Positions 41,269-52,716 of a stretch of 64,000 nucleotides of DNA are shown piece after piece (within the stretch, counting starts at the first letter, position 1; every line of letters begins with the position of its first letter). Source of the stretch: Pictodentalium vernedei (Eukaryota > Mollusca > Scaphopoda > Dentaliida > Dentaliidae); the NCBI GenBank assembly GCA_031216915.1, contig CM062296.1:451298287-451362286 (forward strand), written 5' to 3'. A program made the translations under genes and the position numbers. A model generated the notes under the pieces. The model had not been told where the DNA came from and did not search any database. It saw only the letters and a program-made list of their open reading frames with translations.

Positions 41269-43732
41269 TTATCCCTATATTCCCATAAATTCGGTGTTTT
41301 GATTGGTCGGAATGCCTTGGACAAATGGCCATGGCAAAGTATGCACCCAACATCCAAGGTATATAAGAGCGTGCAACATCCAGGGTATAAGCGCACGCGA
41401 AACATCTGGGGTATATGGTTTAAACGAAACCTTTCCGCTTTTGTTCGCCTTGAAATAAAAATCGAACCAAAAAATACGAAAATAGTCACATATATAATCG
41501 GATTTCCAACAATTCAATCCTAAAAATAAAAGAAGAGCAGACAATTCGTCCCCTGAGTACCAATGTGTTCTATGTGCCAGCAGGCACATAGAACACATTG
41601 GAACTCAGGGGACGATATGTCAACAAATTACTGTTTACTCGTTTCCTTAACGACTCAAGGGATGTACCTCTATTTGTTGTCTTCTGCGATTATAAAAACA
41701 AAATAATTATCACGAATTTGGTCCAAGTGATTGTGGAGCTGAGAAATGCGCCCACAAATTTATTTCCACTTTGTTTGTATTGTGTTTTAAACGGGACAAA
41801 AACGTTATCTCCGTCAACATGTATGGTATATGGAGATTTAATACCTGGATGTCTCATTTAAATATCTCGCCTGCAGCTCGGTGTTTAAATACCGACATCC
41901 AGGTATTAAATTTCCATATACCATACATGTTGGCGGAGATAACCTATGTTATTGCGACACAAAATGACGAAAATAAAATTTGAATGACGATTTTGTGTTC
42001 ATTTTCCATTTACGCCACATAAGGGGTTAATAATGTAAGACAATTCACTTTTCATTGCTGTCGGGATACCAACAAATTAGTAGGGGCTCATGTTAATTTT
42101 TTCCACAGAGCATTTGTGTTACATGTAGCTTTTTAAGATCGATTATACAGTTTAGTATAAAGGGATGACCCTTTTCTGGAGTTCATACACAGTTTTAGAC
42201 GAAACTCTACTTTATTCCCCCTGTGGGAGTGCCAAGAAGTGAATCAGTGCTTGTTCGCTATGGTTTACTATGGTAACTAAGCTCTGTTTTATGTAACCAA
42301 TACCTGGAGTGGACGTCCTGTAAAATGGGCAACATGCGTATTGGCTGAAGGAGACTTTATATCCATGTTGCGGCCAAGATTAGCCATTGTGCAGATACAT
42401 GTGACCCTAAACACTAATAAATAAATATTGTATTCTTGTTGATTACGTTACCTACAACTCGACCAGGTGCCGTCAGTCCTTTTTCAAAACCACTGTTTAT
42501 GTCCATTCATTAGAATGGGTTCATTGTGCTTGAGTGGTTACAGGATATACTTATACCTACGATTGTGCCCAGGATTTTTTCAGAAGATGGGTACATTCTA
42601 GGGTGATGGTGGAACATGAGGGAGACCAAAGCTTGGACGAACGAAACTGTGAGGAAGATGAAGTGATAAAGTAGCTGTTACATACAGTACGGCCATCGTG
42701 GACTGGTCACTTTCCACGTGTGGGCAATATGTCCACGGACACAATAATATTAGATTCGAAACACTAATTATTGGAATAATCATCCAAAATTTAATTAATC
42801 AAGCACCGGGTACAACCCGGTGTTTCATTAATTACAATTTTGCGGATGATAATTTTTATTACCTGGTAAACGCAAGCGTGGACATTACGACCAGTCCACG
42901 GTGGCTGTACTGTACCCGCTCATCTGGCCCCACTGTTTGTTTTGTTAGTGATGAATAGTTGTCCTGTAATCCTTTTTGCTTTACTTTTACAAGCAAAATA
43001 TAATAAAACTGTTACCAATGTTTATTATTATTGATTTGTGTATTATAAGTTATCTCCGCCAATATGCATGGTATATGGAGATTTAATACCTGGATGTCTG
43101 TTTTTAAATACCGAGCCGCACGTGAGGTATTTAAATAAGACATCCAGGTATTAAATCTCCATATACTATACACGTTGGTGTGGTGGAGATAACGTTTTTG
43201 TCCCGTTTGAAACACAATACAACTTAGTGGAAAAAAATTTGTGGACGCATTTCTCAGGTCCACAATCATTTGGACAAAATTCGTGATAATAATTGTATTT
43301 TTATAATCGCAGAAGACAACAGATAGAGTTACATCCCTTGGGTCGTTGAGGAAACGAGAAAACAGTATTTTGTTGACATATCGTCACCTGAGTTCCAATG
43401 TGTTCTATGTGCCTACAGGCACATAGAACACATTGGTACTCAGAGGACGAATTATTTGCTCTTATTTTATTTTTTGACTGTATTCTCGGAAATCTGATGA
43501 TATTTGTGACTATTTTCGGGTTTTTTTTGGTTCGAGTTTTATAATGAGGCGAGCGGAAGCGAAAAGCTTTCATTGAAACCATATACCCCCGATGTTTCGA
43601 GTACGCTTATACCCTGGTTGTTGAATGCTCTCATATACCTTGGATGGTGGGCGCACCCTTTGCCATGGCTATTTGTCCAAGGAATTCAGACCAATCAAAA
43701 GACAGAATTTATCGGGATATAGGGACAAACAT
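41269..43732. mobile_element. 2.5-kb inverted-repeat structure with about 690-bp arms (family E)
   Basis: The left arm 41269-41952 and right arm 43046-43732 are inverted copies. Shared blocks are TTTTGATTGGTC, CCTTGGACAAAT, CCATGGCAAAG, CCAAGGTATAT and CAGGGTATAAGCG. Each arm contains two further hairpins: CCAATGTGTTCTATGTGCC (41560; 43397) and the ATTAAATCTCCATATAC pair (41790-41945; 43050-43200). The 1.1-kb spacer holds a SINE-type tail (42385-42430) and MITE J. It may be one element with long TIRs or two copies inserted in opposite directions. No protein is encoded. Confidence 0.75.
42685..42915. mobile_element. Palindromic MITE, family J
   Basis: The outer arms are TACAGTAC.GCCA.CGTGGACTGGTC (left) and its complement (right). 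The centre is AATTAATCAAGCACCGGGT/ACAACCCGGTG. Confidence 0.65.
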
Positions 43733-43734
43733 AT

Positions 43735-43943
43735 TTAACCCCCCTCACGCTGTCAAAATACTAAATTTTCAAGAAGCCATTTTTCCCATATTGCAACTAG
43801 GAAGCTGATCAATTCAATCTTCTTTAACAGAGCTGAGTGGGCTCTGTCAAACAAGTCTGAATTGATTAAATTTCTAGTTGCATGATGGGAAAGATTTACA
43901 GCCGGAAATTCAGATATTTCGACATCAGTGTGCAGTAGGTTAA
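43735..43943. mobile_element. TTAA hairpin MITE, family D (copy 1)
   Basis: It starts TTAACCCCCCTCACGC and ends CATCAGTGTGCAGTAGGTTAA. The arms carry AATTCAATCT.CTTT and GGGAAA pairs round GAGCTGAGTGGGCTC. It matches 46559-46771. Confidence 0.75.
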
Positions 43944-44715
43944 AGTGGGTATATATTATTACTAGCACAATATATATTAATACATAATACTAACGTAATT
44001 TCATAGTGTCCATACAAACGATCGTTCACCGCAAAGCATCGTGGGAGAAAAATGGGGCCAGATGAGCGGGTATGCAGCAAGCAAATACTATTTGGTGACT
44101 CGTTTCGTATACACATCAGATGCACAACGTATCATATCGTTGAATAGCTTCACTGCGGTGAACTCTCCTCAGTTTGCCTACGGCCGTAGGCGATGAAAAC
44201 TCAACACTAAAGTAACGGAAAACCACCACACCCATTTGAAGAGCATTTAGCCACTTGTATGTTTCTTGCAACGTCTTTCTTTCACAAGGCGCCATTGGTA
44301 GATTACTTTTGACGGGAGAAATGAAGCACGCGCTACTGGCGCCCGCCCTCTCGTCTGGATACGTCTTTATAATTTGAAAGAATAGCAATGACATCTTTTT
44401 AGTTATTCAACAAAAAACCTTGAAACACTGGTCACCTTGTTTTTGATTAACACATCGCTGAAGGAAAAGTGTGTGATGACTGCCTTGAGCTTTATTCTCA
44501 TCGTGAAGCAAACGATTACGACAAACTGATGACTCCAAATATTCGGACAATACAGTATTTTACAACTATTTCGCCAACGTATCACCTTATCAGTTCATCT
44601 CATGCGTTATAATTCAGCAGCAGTCGAAAACAATATAATACGGATGTGAAGGCAACTGCTCAGAGAGCGTGTTTCCCTGACGTCCATATTTGTGTTGCAG
44701 CCAGCCTAAAATATC
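43944..44715. other. No gene seen
   Basis: A short piece (44036-44076) shares the stretch CCGCTCATCTGGCCCCA (inverted) with the edge of MITE J at 42915. No coding signal was recognised. Confidence 0.4.
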
Positions 44716-44847
44716 TTAACACTTTCAAAAATGGGGACATCGTCCTTGTCAGATTAATTTCTTCGGTTGGAAGGGTTCATTTTCATTAATTGGGGGGGGG
44801 GGGGGGGGCAAGTTAATATGTTCAACGTGCAGTCTTATAGCTACGTG

Positions 44848-44914
<67 letters not shown>

Positions 44915-45043
44915 TTGCGTTCAAGGACATTTTCGGCTACCAGGGTCACCTCGCGTCGGACAGTTTTACACACGGGAGGAAGTACCCAGAGAGAACCACC
45001 GAGCAGAGACGAGTAATGTTCCTTTATAATTACTTTTTTTAAT

Positions 45044-45110
<67 letters not shown>

Positions 45111-45655
45111 TTTGGTTTAACGACACTTTCGACACGCAGTGTCACCTCGTGTCGGACAGTTTTACGAGTGGAGTACCCTAAGAGTACCACCGGGCAGCGG
45201 AGAGTAATGTCAGGCTCTTCAACGTACAAACAACTTCGCACAAGCAAGGTTAGCATTGGTTGAGGGTAAGTGCACCATCGACGTGCAGTACGCCTTATAG
45301 TGCACAGCGCCATCGTACCCCACGCGAGCAATCGGGATTAAGTGCCTTGCCCAAGGATACAGCGCAGTTGCCCGAACCGTTTACCTTTCAGTTTGAAGTC
45401 CAATGCCGTAACCAATGAGTCACCGCGCGTTTTGAAAATATGATTGGTTTACCCCCACAAATTCACTGAGCAGCGGTCTCCTTTATAAAAATATGTCTTA
45501 TGAATCTGATCTGCACTCTAGTTGGGTTCATATTCACTCAACCAAGTTGATTCGTGTTAGTTTTTACTATTCTCTCAGTCCAGGTGATTTGGGTTGATTT
45601 TTAACCCAACTGATTTTAAAATGCGAGAACCCGACTTATGTGTTCAAAGAGTTAA
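44716..45655 (+). mobile_element. TTAA MITE, family A, split by two SINEs
   Basis: The left part (TTAACACTTTC...TTCAACGTGCAG, 44716-44833) and right part (TTTGAAAATATGATTGG...GTGTTCAAAGAGTTAA, 45431-45655) are the two halves of family A. The middle is occupied by two SINE copies with TTTA runs. Confidence 0.7.
44847..45430 (-). mobile_element. Two tandem SINEs with (TTTA)n tails, one truncated, one tRNA-headed
   Basis: TTTA runs (44847-44925, 45041-45114) each precede the SINE tail. The first copy stops after about 100 bp. The second (45115-45430) is complete: on the minus strand it starts with GCGGTGACTCATTGGTTA and GGCATTGGACTTCAAAC, a tRNA-like A-box region. Then come AACGGTTCGGGC, CTTGGGCAAGGCACTTAA and the common body. 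Confidence 0.75.
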
Positions 45656-46031
45656 TATTAGCATGCAAAATTTAATACAAATTCAGATTCGAAGCCTTGC
45701 ACTGGAGTCCGTAATTTTGTCAGCACGCAGTGCTTGCACGATCACTGGTAGAGGATTATGTGGCCTTCACAGGGATTTCAAATTTGCAATACTTGGAAAG
45801 CCGAAGTTCTAAAATGGAAAAAGGGGGAAGTTTCAGACAGGGCGCTAGTGAGATTTCTTCTGGAATGTAGCCAAGATGTGGAGTTTTTAGACTAAAAAGT
45901 AGTGAAAGTCGTCCTAATATTGATTGAAGAGATATAAAAATCACTCCAAATATTTGAAGTTTGACAAACCGAGAGCGCCAGTTGGGTAATATATAGTCAC
46001 ACATTTAATCTAAAGAGTATTTCTTAGTTAA
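45656..46031. other. No gene seen
   Basis: Unique sequence without a recognised protein or repeat. Confidence 0.4.
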
Positions 46032-46279
46032 TTAACCATTTACCCAACGTAACGGCCAAAACCGACCAGTGCTATTCTCAAAAATCGCCAATTAATTTGC
46101 AATATATTTTCATTTTTTGTCTCAAAAACATAGGTTATGACTCCTCGTTGGAACGAGCTCGTCGAGCTCTATCCAACGAGGGGTCATAACCTATGTTTTT
46201 GAGACGAAAAATGAAAACAAACAGTTATTCAAGAATTTTTGCAAATGCCGTCTGCTTTTCATGTTAGGTAAAGGGTTAA
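46032..46279 (+). mobile_element. TTAA hairpin MITE, family B (copy 3)
   Basis: It runs TTAACCATTTACCCAACGTAACGG ... AGGTTATGACTCC, GGAACGAGCTCGTCGAGCTC ... AAAGGGTTAA. Both TTAA sites are intact. Confidence 0.85.
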
Positions 46280-46311
46280 CAAGCTTCTGATGCTTTTTTC
46301 TGTCTGTTTTT

Positions 46312-46315
<4 letters not shown>

Positions 46316-46358
<43 letters not shown>

Positions 46359-46360
46359 GT
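46316..46360 (+). repeat. (CT)n microsatellite
   Basis: About 21 CT units, just right of MITE B3. Confidence 0.9.
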
Positions 46361-46558
46361 TCTCTCACTCTGTACATCCCAACTGCTATATATTTTGTTC
46401 TGTCTCCCTGATGCGTCTACTTCATTCATACCCTTCTTCATTTTCTTCTTTTTTGATCACCTTTAATTTCCTATTTTTTTCTTTTTGTAATCAAGTTGAA
46501 TGTGAATCGTCGTCGCATTTGATTGTGATGTGAAATATGTTTATAGTGTGGAAACAGC

Positions 46559-46771
46559 TTAACCCCCTTCACTCTGATGTCAAAATACCAAACTTTCAGG
46601 AAGCTGTTTTTTCCCATAATGCATCTAGAAATTTAACCAATTCAATCTCGTTTGACAGAGCTCAATGAGCTCTGTCAAACGAGATTGAATTGGTTAAATT
46701 TCTGGATGCATTATGGGAATTTTTTTCGGCCTGAAATTTAGATATTTTGACATCAGTGTGCAGGGGGTTAA
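46559..46771. mobile_element. TTAA hairpin MITE, family D (copy 2)
   Basis: The arms are nearly perfect. CAATCTCGTTTGACAGAGCTC on the left returns inverted after AATGAGCTC. The ends are TTAACCCCCTTCACTCTG and CAGTGTGCAGGGGGTTAA. Confidence 0.85.
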
Positions 46772-46875
46772 CACAAGTTTTAGCTTTCTTTTGTTATCCA
46801 CAAATTTGTATTATATATTCTATTGTATTATAATGCAACTTATAAACTTATAAAATAGATAGCAGAAACTACAGG

Positions 46876-47205
46876 AGAAGCGGTCGTGAAAAATAAATCT
46901 TCCAGGTTCACACTCATGAGATAATCCTCGACATTCACCAAAACAGCGTAGATTTTCTTTCTATTATATGTTACATTGACAGTTTACTGCGCAGTATTCA
47001 TCCCAATTCGACTGCAAACAGTTTCAAGACAATAACAAAAACCTGCTGTTCGTTCCTTCAAGGCGACGTCATGCGCCGAAGCGTGACGTCATTTGGGAAG
47101 CTACTAAGGGATACTTCTCGATATCCATCGAGTCGATGGATATCGAGAAATATCTTTTAGATAATTTGCGATAATTCACAGGCTAGCATCTAATAAATAA
47201 TGTTT
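46876..47205 (+). mobile_element. Repeat family L (copy 1), with paired CRE-like sites
   Basis: It contains TCACACTCATGAGATAAT, GCGTAGATTTTCTTT, GACGTCA at 47065, TGACGTCA at 47084 and a short palindrome CGATATCCATCGAGTCGATGGATATCG (47118-47144). It ends GATAATTTGCGATAATTCAC. Copies lie at 60609 and 61186. Confidence 0.65.
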
Positions 47206-47538
47206 AAACTAACTAATATACTAAGATACAATAAAACATACTCCATACGTGGAAAACTTAAAGAACCGAAATATCGAAATGCTAATCGGTTGTCAGAAAA
47301 CATGTAAAACTTTTCATCTAACAATCATATAGATTTTGGCCTGAAAACCACGAGAAACGGTACGTATCACATAATGTGTTCCGATTCCGTATCATACAGA
47401 CGACTCATTCTGATTCCGTATCATATGGACGACTCGTTTCCGGTAGCGCAACGGGCTATCGTAACAGGCGCATGGATACATTCTATGTGCATTTCAGTGA
47501 TCGACCGAACATTATGTCCAAAAAATGTTTTAAAATAA

Positions 47539-47767
47539 TTTAACCCTTTACCTAACATGAAAAGCAGACGACACTTCTTGAATAACTAATTTTTTTCATT
47601 TTTTTCTCAAAAACATAGGTTATGACCACTCATTGGGACGAGCTCGTTCCAACGAGGGGTCATAACCTATGTTTTTGAGACAAAAAATGAAAAAATAATG
47701 AAAATTAATTGGCGATTTTTGAGAATAGCATTGGCCGGTTTTGGCCGTTACGTTCGTAAAGGGTTAA
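47539..47767 (-). mobile_element. TTAA hairpin MITE, family B (copy 4, inverted)
   Basis: It begins TTAACCCTTTACCTAACATG and ends GGCCGTTACGTTCGTAAAGGGTTAA, the reverse of copies 1-3. Confidence 0.85.
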
Positions 47768-47798
47768 GATTCAATCTGTTTATGTGACAGAATTGTTA

Positions 47799-47980
47799 GA
47801 TAAATGAATTATCATGTTAATGTGCATGTCCTGTGATTTGTATCAGATTCTCGGTGGTGTCCAAAAATGGGATAACAACTCGCCGGCAAAACCGGCTCGC
47901 TGAGATCCCAATTTGGACACCACCTCGAATCTGATACAAACCACGGGACATGCACATTAACATGATAATCTCTATTTATC
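47799..47980. mobile_element. Palindromic MITE, family H
   Basis: The arms (ATTATCATGTTAATGTGC, ATGTCC.GTG.TTTGTATC, GGTGGTGTCCAAA) are repeated inverted round GCCGGCAAAACCGGC. The terminal GATAAAT is shared with family G at 37659. Confidence 0.85.
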
Positions 47981-49065
47981 CAAATTCGGTAGAACTAGTA
48001 GCTATGAATCCTTCCTACGTACAGAACATGTGGAATGTTCTTTTAGATATCAACTACCAATCAGAAGATTGGAAGATAAAATATAGAAGTGCATTTAACG
48101 TCACAGACGACACCTATCTCCGGAGCTTACAATTCAAAATTCTATACCGAATATTATATACTAACGCCAGACAAAATGCATGTAAATTGTCAGAAGCTGA
48201 GTTATGTACCTTCTGCAACAATACTAGATAATCTATTCAACATTTGTTCTTCAATTGTCAAGTCTCTAAATCAATCTTGCTACATTTCTCGGAACTATTG
48301 AGTAACAGATGTAACATTTCGTTTCCACTGACCCTCGAATCTGTCGTTTTGGGGATTATGGGAAGCACAAGACGACGATATTCTGAACATCGTGATACCA
48401 GTCTACAAAAAATATACGTATGCCTGTAAAGTGACAACGCGCACGCCGAATATTCTCAATTTTATACAAACTCTGAAAAATTTCGCAATCGTTGAACGCA
48501 TATCATCTTACAAATATCCTCCAAATAAAGCAAATAGAATAAAAATTAGTTGGAATCACTTACAGCCGATCTTAACCCTTTCAACTCTAGTGGTATCGTC
48601 CATGCCAGTTCAATGGCAGCAATTAGAAGAGTCCATTTTCATTAATTGGGATAGACCAATCAATATTTTCAACGTGCAGCCTCGGGGCTGCACGTTGGAA
48701 ATACTGATTGGTCTACCCCACACATTTACTAAACAGCCATCCTATTTAATGACGTTATGGCGTATCCGAAAAAAGGCCGCTGGGTTCCAAGGGTTAAATG
48801 TAACACACGAGCAGAGTCCAAATATTAGTAGTAATTCAGATTAACACGACAGTTCTTTTTTTTTTTGCATGTTTAGATGCACCAAACCAGTCATAATCCT
48901 CAACTCTATTGATACCGTTTCAAGTACACCATTACCCTGCCAGGCTCAAAGTTTTGTTTATTGTAAATACACTATATTATAATTTCTTTTCCATTCATTT
49001 TGAGCCTATTGTATCTGCTACACATTTTTGTAATAATGTTTTGTTATCTGAATAAAAATACGAAC
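47975..49065 (+). pseudogene. Tx1/L1-like LINE 3' part, with a MITE inside
   Basis: It reads FNVTDDTYLRSLQFKILYRILYTNAR and LSEAELCTFCNNTR, an in-frame TAG, then SIQHLFFNCQVSKSI. After a frameshift near 48375 comes YACKVTTRTPNILNFIQTLK and RIKISWNHLQPI. This is the C-terminal Cys/His region of a L1/Tx1-type LINE. MITE A3 (48572-48797) interrupts the last codons, and after it the frame resumes NVTHEQSPNISSNSD and stops. A 3' UTR with AATAAA (49051) follows. Confidence 0.75.
48572..48797 (+). mobile_element. TTAA MITE, family A (copy with a readable empty site)
   Basis: It is flanked by TTAA at 48572 and 48794. Removing the element together with one TTAA restores the LINE reading frame across the site. 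TTAA is therefore the target duplication, as in piggyBac-type transposition. Confidence 0.85.
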
Positions 49066-50194
49066 AAAACAAACTAATATGTATGTAGTCAATGGGGTGT
49101 ACAAATGGAATTCTGCATCATAAAACATGTCGTTGGAAACTTTTAACTCAAGGAGCGGTGGCGGAGGTGGTGGTAATGAAATTTCCCACTTGTTGGAAAT
49201 TATATAATGCTTGTCTGAATTTTCCCGACCAGTGGCGGAGGGGTGAAATTGGAAAATGCAGAGCTGACCCCCCCCCCCCCCCTCCAACCCCATCCATGAA
49301 CCCTTAGCTACGTTCTTTAACTAGACTTTATAGAGGGCTAGGTTAATGGTTAATGCGCAGTTCCTCCGTCTTTCTCAATCATATCATATTAAATAAGATT
49401 GATGGTGAAATTAAACTTTATTCACGTTTATTGCTCACGGATGTTGGACAAACAAAAAAGGTTGAAAACCAGATGACTTAAAAGGATGCAATCCATAATA
49501 TTGATGCAATAACTTGGTAATTGCAAGTTTGTTTGGACGTGTGCAAATGCATTCAATAGACCCCGTGATTCCCATATCGCTTCTGTATATTGATTATTCT
49601 ACGCTACGGTGTGATTTTAAATCAAATACTGTGCACACAAAACACAGTGATCGAAACATACACGAGGTCCCTGTCAATCTATTTTTATTGATACAGATGT
49701 AATTTTAATTCCGAAAGCACTAAATTGGATTCGATAACTACCATCTTGTTACGAAATATGACCACTGGTGGCAACAAATTAATGAATTGAAGTAAACACG
49801 CAGAAATGTTCGAACATAACATATAATTTATCTGTCATAAACAACTCGGATGAAATCAGGTTGAAAGCGTTGTTGTGACAACGCTGATTTTAGCTCTCCG
49901 TACTACCGTAGCTTTGTCTGGAAATTTCTTGTTGACTGCGCCTGTTACAAAACCAACACGAAATACACACTCAGTTTGTTGGAGATCGAAAAGAAATGAA
50001 ACGTTAGGGGTGTATACTTTATGTTTATCACATAATCACCACCAACTTGCGCATTACGGAAAATATCGTTTAGAAGGCATCTAATACGGAATGTCGCCAG
50101 AAGTCAGCGTCAACGTCATAATGTTGAAAGTGACTTGGTCTCGAAAATAGAACTGAATTAGTCCTCTCTTATATTTCATTAACTGTTTACCAAA
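49066..50194. other. No gene seen
   Basis: It contains a poly-C run (49270-49282). No frame shows a recognisable protein. Confidence 0.4.
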
Positions 50195-50326
50195 TACAAA
50201 TGAGCCCGTTCGAGTGAGGGCCATAATCTATGTTTTGACGGTAAAGGTTGAAAAAATAATAAAATTTGTTTGTCGATTTTTGTGAATAGCGCTGTGCAGT
50301 TTACCCGTTACCTAAGGTAAATGTTA
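50195..50326 (-). mobile_element. Truncated family B MITE
   Basis: The segment GAGTGAGGGCCATAATCTATG...TCGATTTTTGTGAATAGCGC is a half copy of family B. The SINE at 50327 lies at its right edge. Confidence 0.5.
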
Positions 50327-50734
50327 ATTTTTTTTAATTTTTATTAGGGTTTAACGACACATTAACAGCCATGGTCATATCAGGTCGGTGACATTTTTGC
50401 AGGTTGAGGAAGCCGGAGTACCCGTAGAGAACCACCGAACAACGACGAGCAGCTGTCAGCTCTCCAACATCGTAACTCTGAACTCTGCACGGCGGCACAG
50501 GCGGGGTTAGATTGGTTGAAGACATGCGCACCATCGACGTGCAGTACGCCTTAGTACACAGCGTCGTCATGCCCCCATGTAGGCAATCGGGGTTAAGTGC
50601 CTTGCCCAAGGACACAACGCGGGAGCACGAATCAGTCGCTGAAATGGTCACCCATCCAACTACTAACCGCGCTCGACGTTGCTTAACTTCGGTGATGTGA
50701 CGAGAACCGGTTACCGCGACGCCACCGCGCCCCC
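50327..50734 (-). mobile_element. Full-length SINE with 5S-rRNA-derived head (second copy)
   Basis: It has the same structure as 8300-8700. The 5S-like head is at 50645-50733 on the minus strand. A target duplication TAAATGTTA lies at 50318-50326 and 50735-50743. Confidence 0.9.
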
Positions 50735-50771
50735 TAAATGTTATATTATAAATTATGTGATAAAAAACGTC

Positions 50772-51019
50772 TTAACCCTTTACCCAACGAATCGGACGCA
50801 TCCGCCCGCGTAATATGCAAATTCAGCAGTTGAAAAAATATTATTTTTCAAAAAAATTCAACAAAACCATATCATGTGATCCCTCGTTGGAACGAGCTCG
50901 TCGAGCTTGGTCCAGCGAAGGGTCACATGATATGGCTTTGTTGAATTTTTTTGAAAAATTAAGAAAAAGATATTTAGAATAATAAATTTCGATGTCGTCT
51001 GCGTTGGGTAAAGGGTTAA
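50772..51019 (+). mobile_element. TTAA hairpin MITE, family C (copy 1)
   Basis: It starts TTAACCCTTTACCCAACGAATCGG and ends GTCTGCGTTGGGTAAAGGGTTAA. The centre GGAACGAGCTCGTCGAGC resembles family B but the arms (CAACAAAACCATATCATG) differ. Confidence 0.8.
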
Positions 51020-51379
51020 ATTCGTCACGATTTGAACGGAAATCGCGACGCATTATCGATCCCCTATGTTTAGTACAACAAGCGAAGTCGACAACTATGA
51101 GCACCGTGTGTACCTAAAACATAAATATGAAGTGTTGACCAACCAGACTTTGGATTACCCATCCAGCTCTCTCTTTCTTGTCGGAAAATAAGAGGTCGGG
51201 TAATCAGGGGGGCCGCGCAGACAAAACGTCACAACGGTCATTTGGGCAAAAAATTCCTCAAAAACTGGGTAAAAATTATCTCGGTGGGTGACCTGATAGC
51301 TTGTTATTCATATTTTATCAAATTAAGGAGAAAAATAGGTGTTTTGCGGCATGTGGATTGCTTCCCGTTGTCGCGTTCC

Positions 51380-51436
<57 letters not shown>

Positions 51437-52114
51437 TTGGTGTTTAAGACTGTATACTTCTACACAATGGCTGCTCGTGACCTTAACATGGAGATAAAGA
51501 CAAGTTTAGTCAATCGTTTTTACCCATGCTGCCCATTTGAGACGACTTCCAGCCGAAACATTATTGGTGAGTGGGTCTTATTTTATCAATAAAACATAGC
51601 TTGTTTACCGCGGTACATACTGTCACAAGACATAACGTCACAGGACGTAGTGTCACAGGGTCATATTGTCACATGGACACATGGTATCAAATAAACAATA
51701 ATGGTTTTGAAAAAAATGTATATAGAATGTCAACTTTGAGTTCAGAGTTTGAAATAAATATCGGCGGTGTGAAATAACTGCAATCAAAACTAACATACCA
51801 AAGGTATGGACTTTAACAGACATTATACAGAAAGCAATCATACCCAAACCATCAATGCGATTTGGTTATTAAAAGCAAACAATGGTTTATTCATTGGTGA
51901 ATGGACGGAAATGTGTTTTGGGGTTTTTTTTGCTTTTTGTTATCTGTGAGAAAAGTATTCCAAAAAGCACTAAAAATTAGGGTGCGTGTAACAAATAGCA
52001 AGATATAATTTTATTTTTATTTATTTATTTTTTTTGTTTTGCTTATTAATTGTGACATTATGTCCGTTACATTTTGTCCATGTGAACTTATGTGCAGTTG
52101 AGACTGACAATTGC

Positions 52115-52230
52115 TCCTGTTGCACGGTAGTTCTCTCCACAAAATCCGGGTTTCTCTACCTGTAAAACTCAGACATGATATGACCCTGGCTGTTTAAAGT
52201 GTCATTAAACCCAATTATCAAACAAACATG
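52115..52230 (+). mobile_element. SINE 3' fragment
   Basis: GGTAGTTCTCTCC, GACATGATATGACCCTGGCTGTTTAA and GTGTCATTAAACCC match the end of the common SINE body. Confidence 0.6.
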
Positions 52231-52507
52231 TCTGGAGAGATTGGTGATAAGCATAGTAGTGTTATCAGCCAATGTAGTTTACGACGTGGGGTTTCTGTAC
52301 TTATAATCACTGATATTGATGGAGTGGTGGACAGCTCTCAGTGTATTTTATAAATTCCGCTCTCAGTAACATTTCTATGACAACAGATCTCTGTGTGTTC
52401 AATTATAACGCCATAAATAGCTTTCATTAAGTCACCGTAACCGACATTCCTGGTAATCAGAAACATTGCATCGGACTACCAACTGCTCCTCCATCAAACA
52501 TCACCAC

Positions 52508-52716
52508 GCCGGTGTGACAGGAATGGAAGTCCGTAGGAACGTTAGTCCCTCTGCACTATTATTCCGCGGAATTATAGTCCTAGGTCTAACATTTCTAGGA
52601 ATAGTAGTCCGCCGGACTACTATTCCTAGAAATGTTAGACCTACGACTATAATTCCGCGGAATAATAGTCCAGAGGGACTAATTTTCCTACGGACTTCCA
52701 TTCCTGTCACACCGGC
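52508..52716. mobile_element. Near-perfect 209-bp palindrome built of TAGTCC words
   Basis: Two 104-bp arms round a single central base (52612) differ at only four positions by my count. The arms contain AGTCCGTAGG, TTAGTCC, CCGCGG and TAGTCCTAGG, with TAGTCC or its complement appearing repeatedly. Confidence 0.9.
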
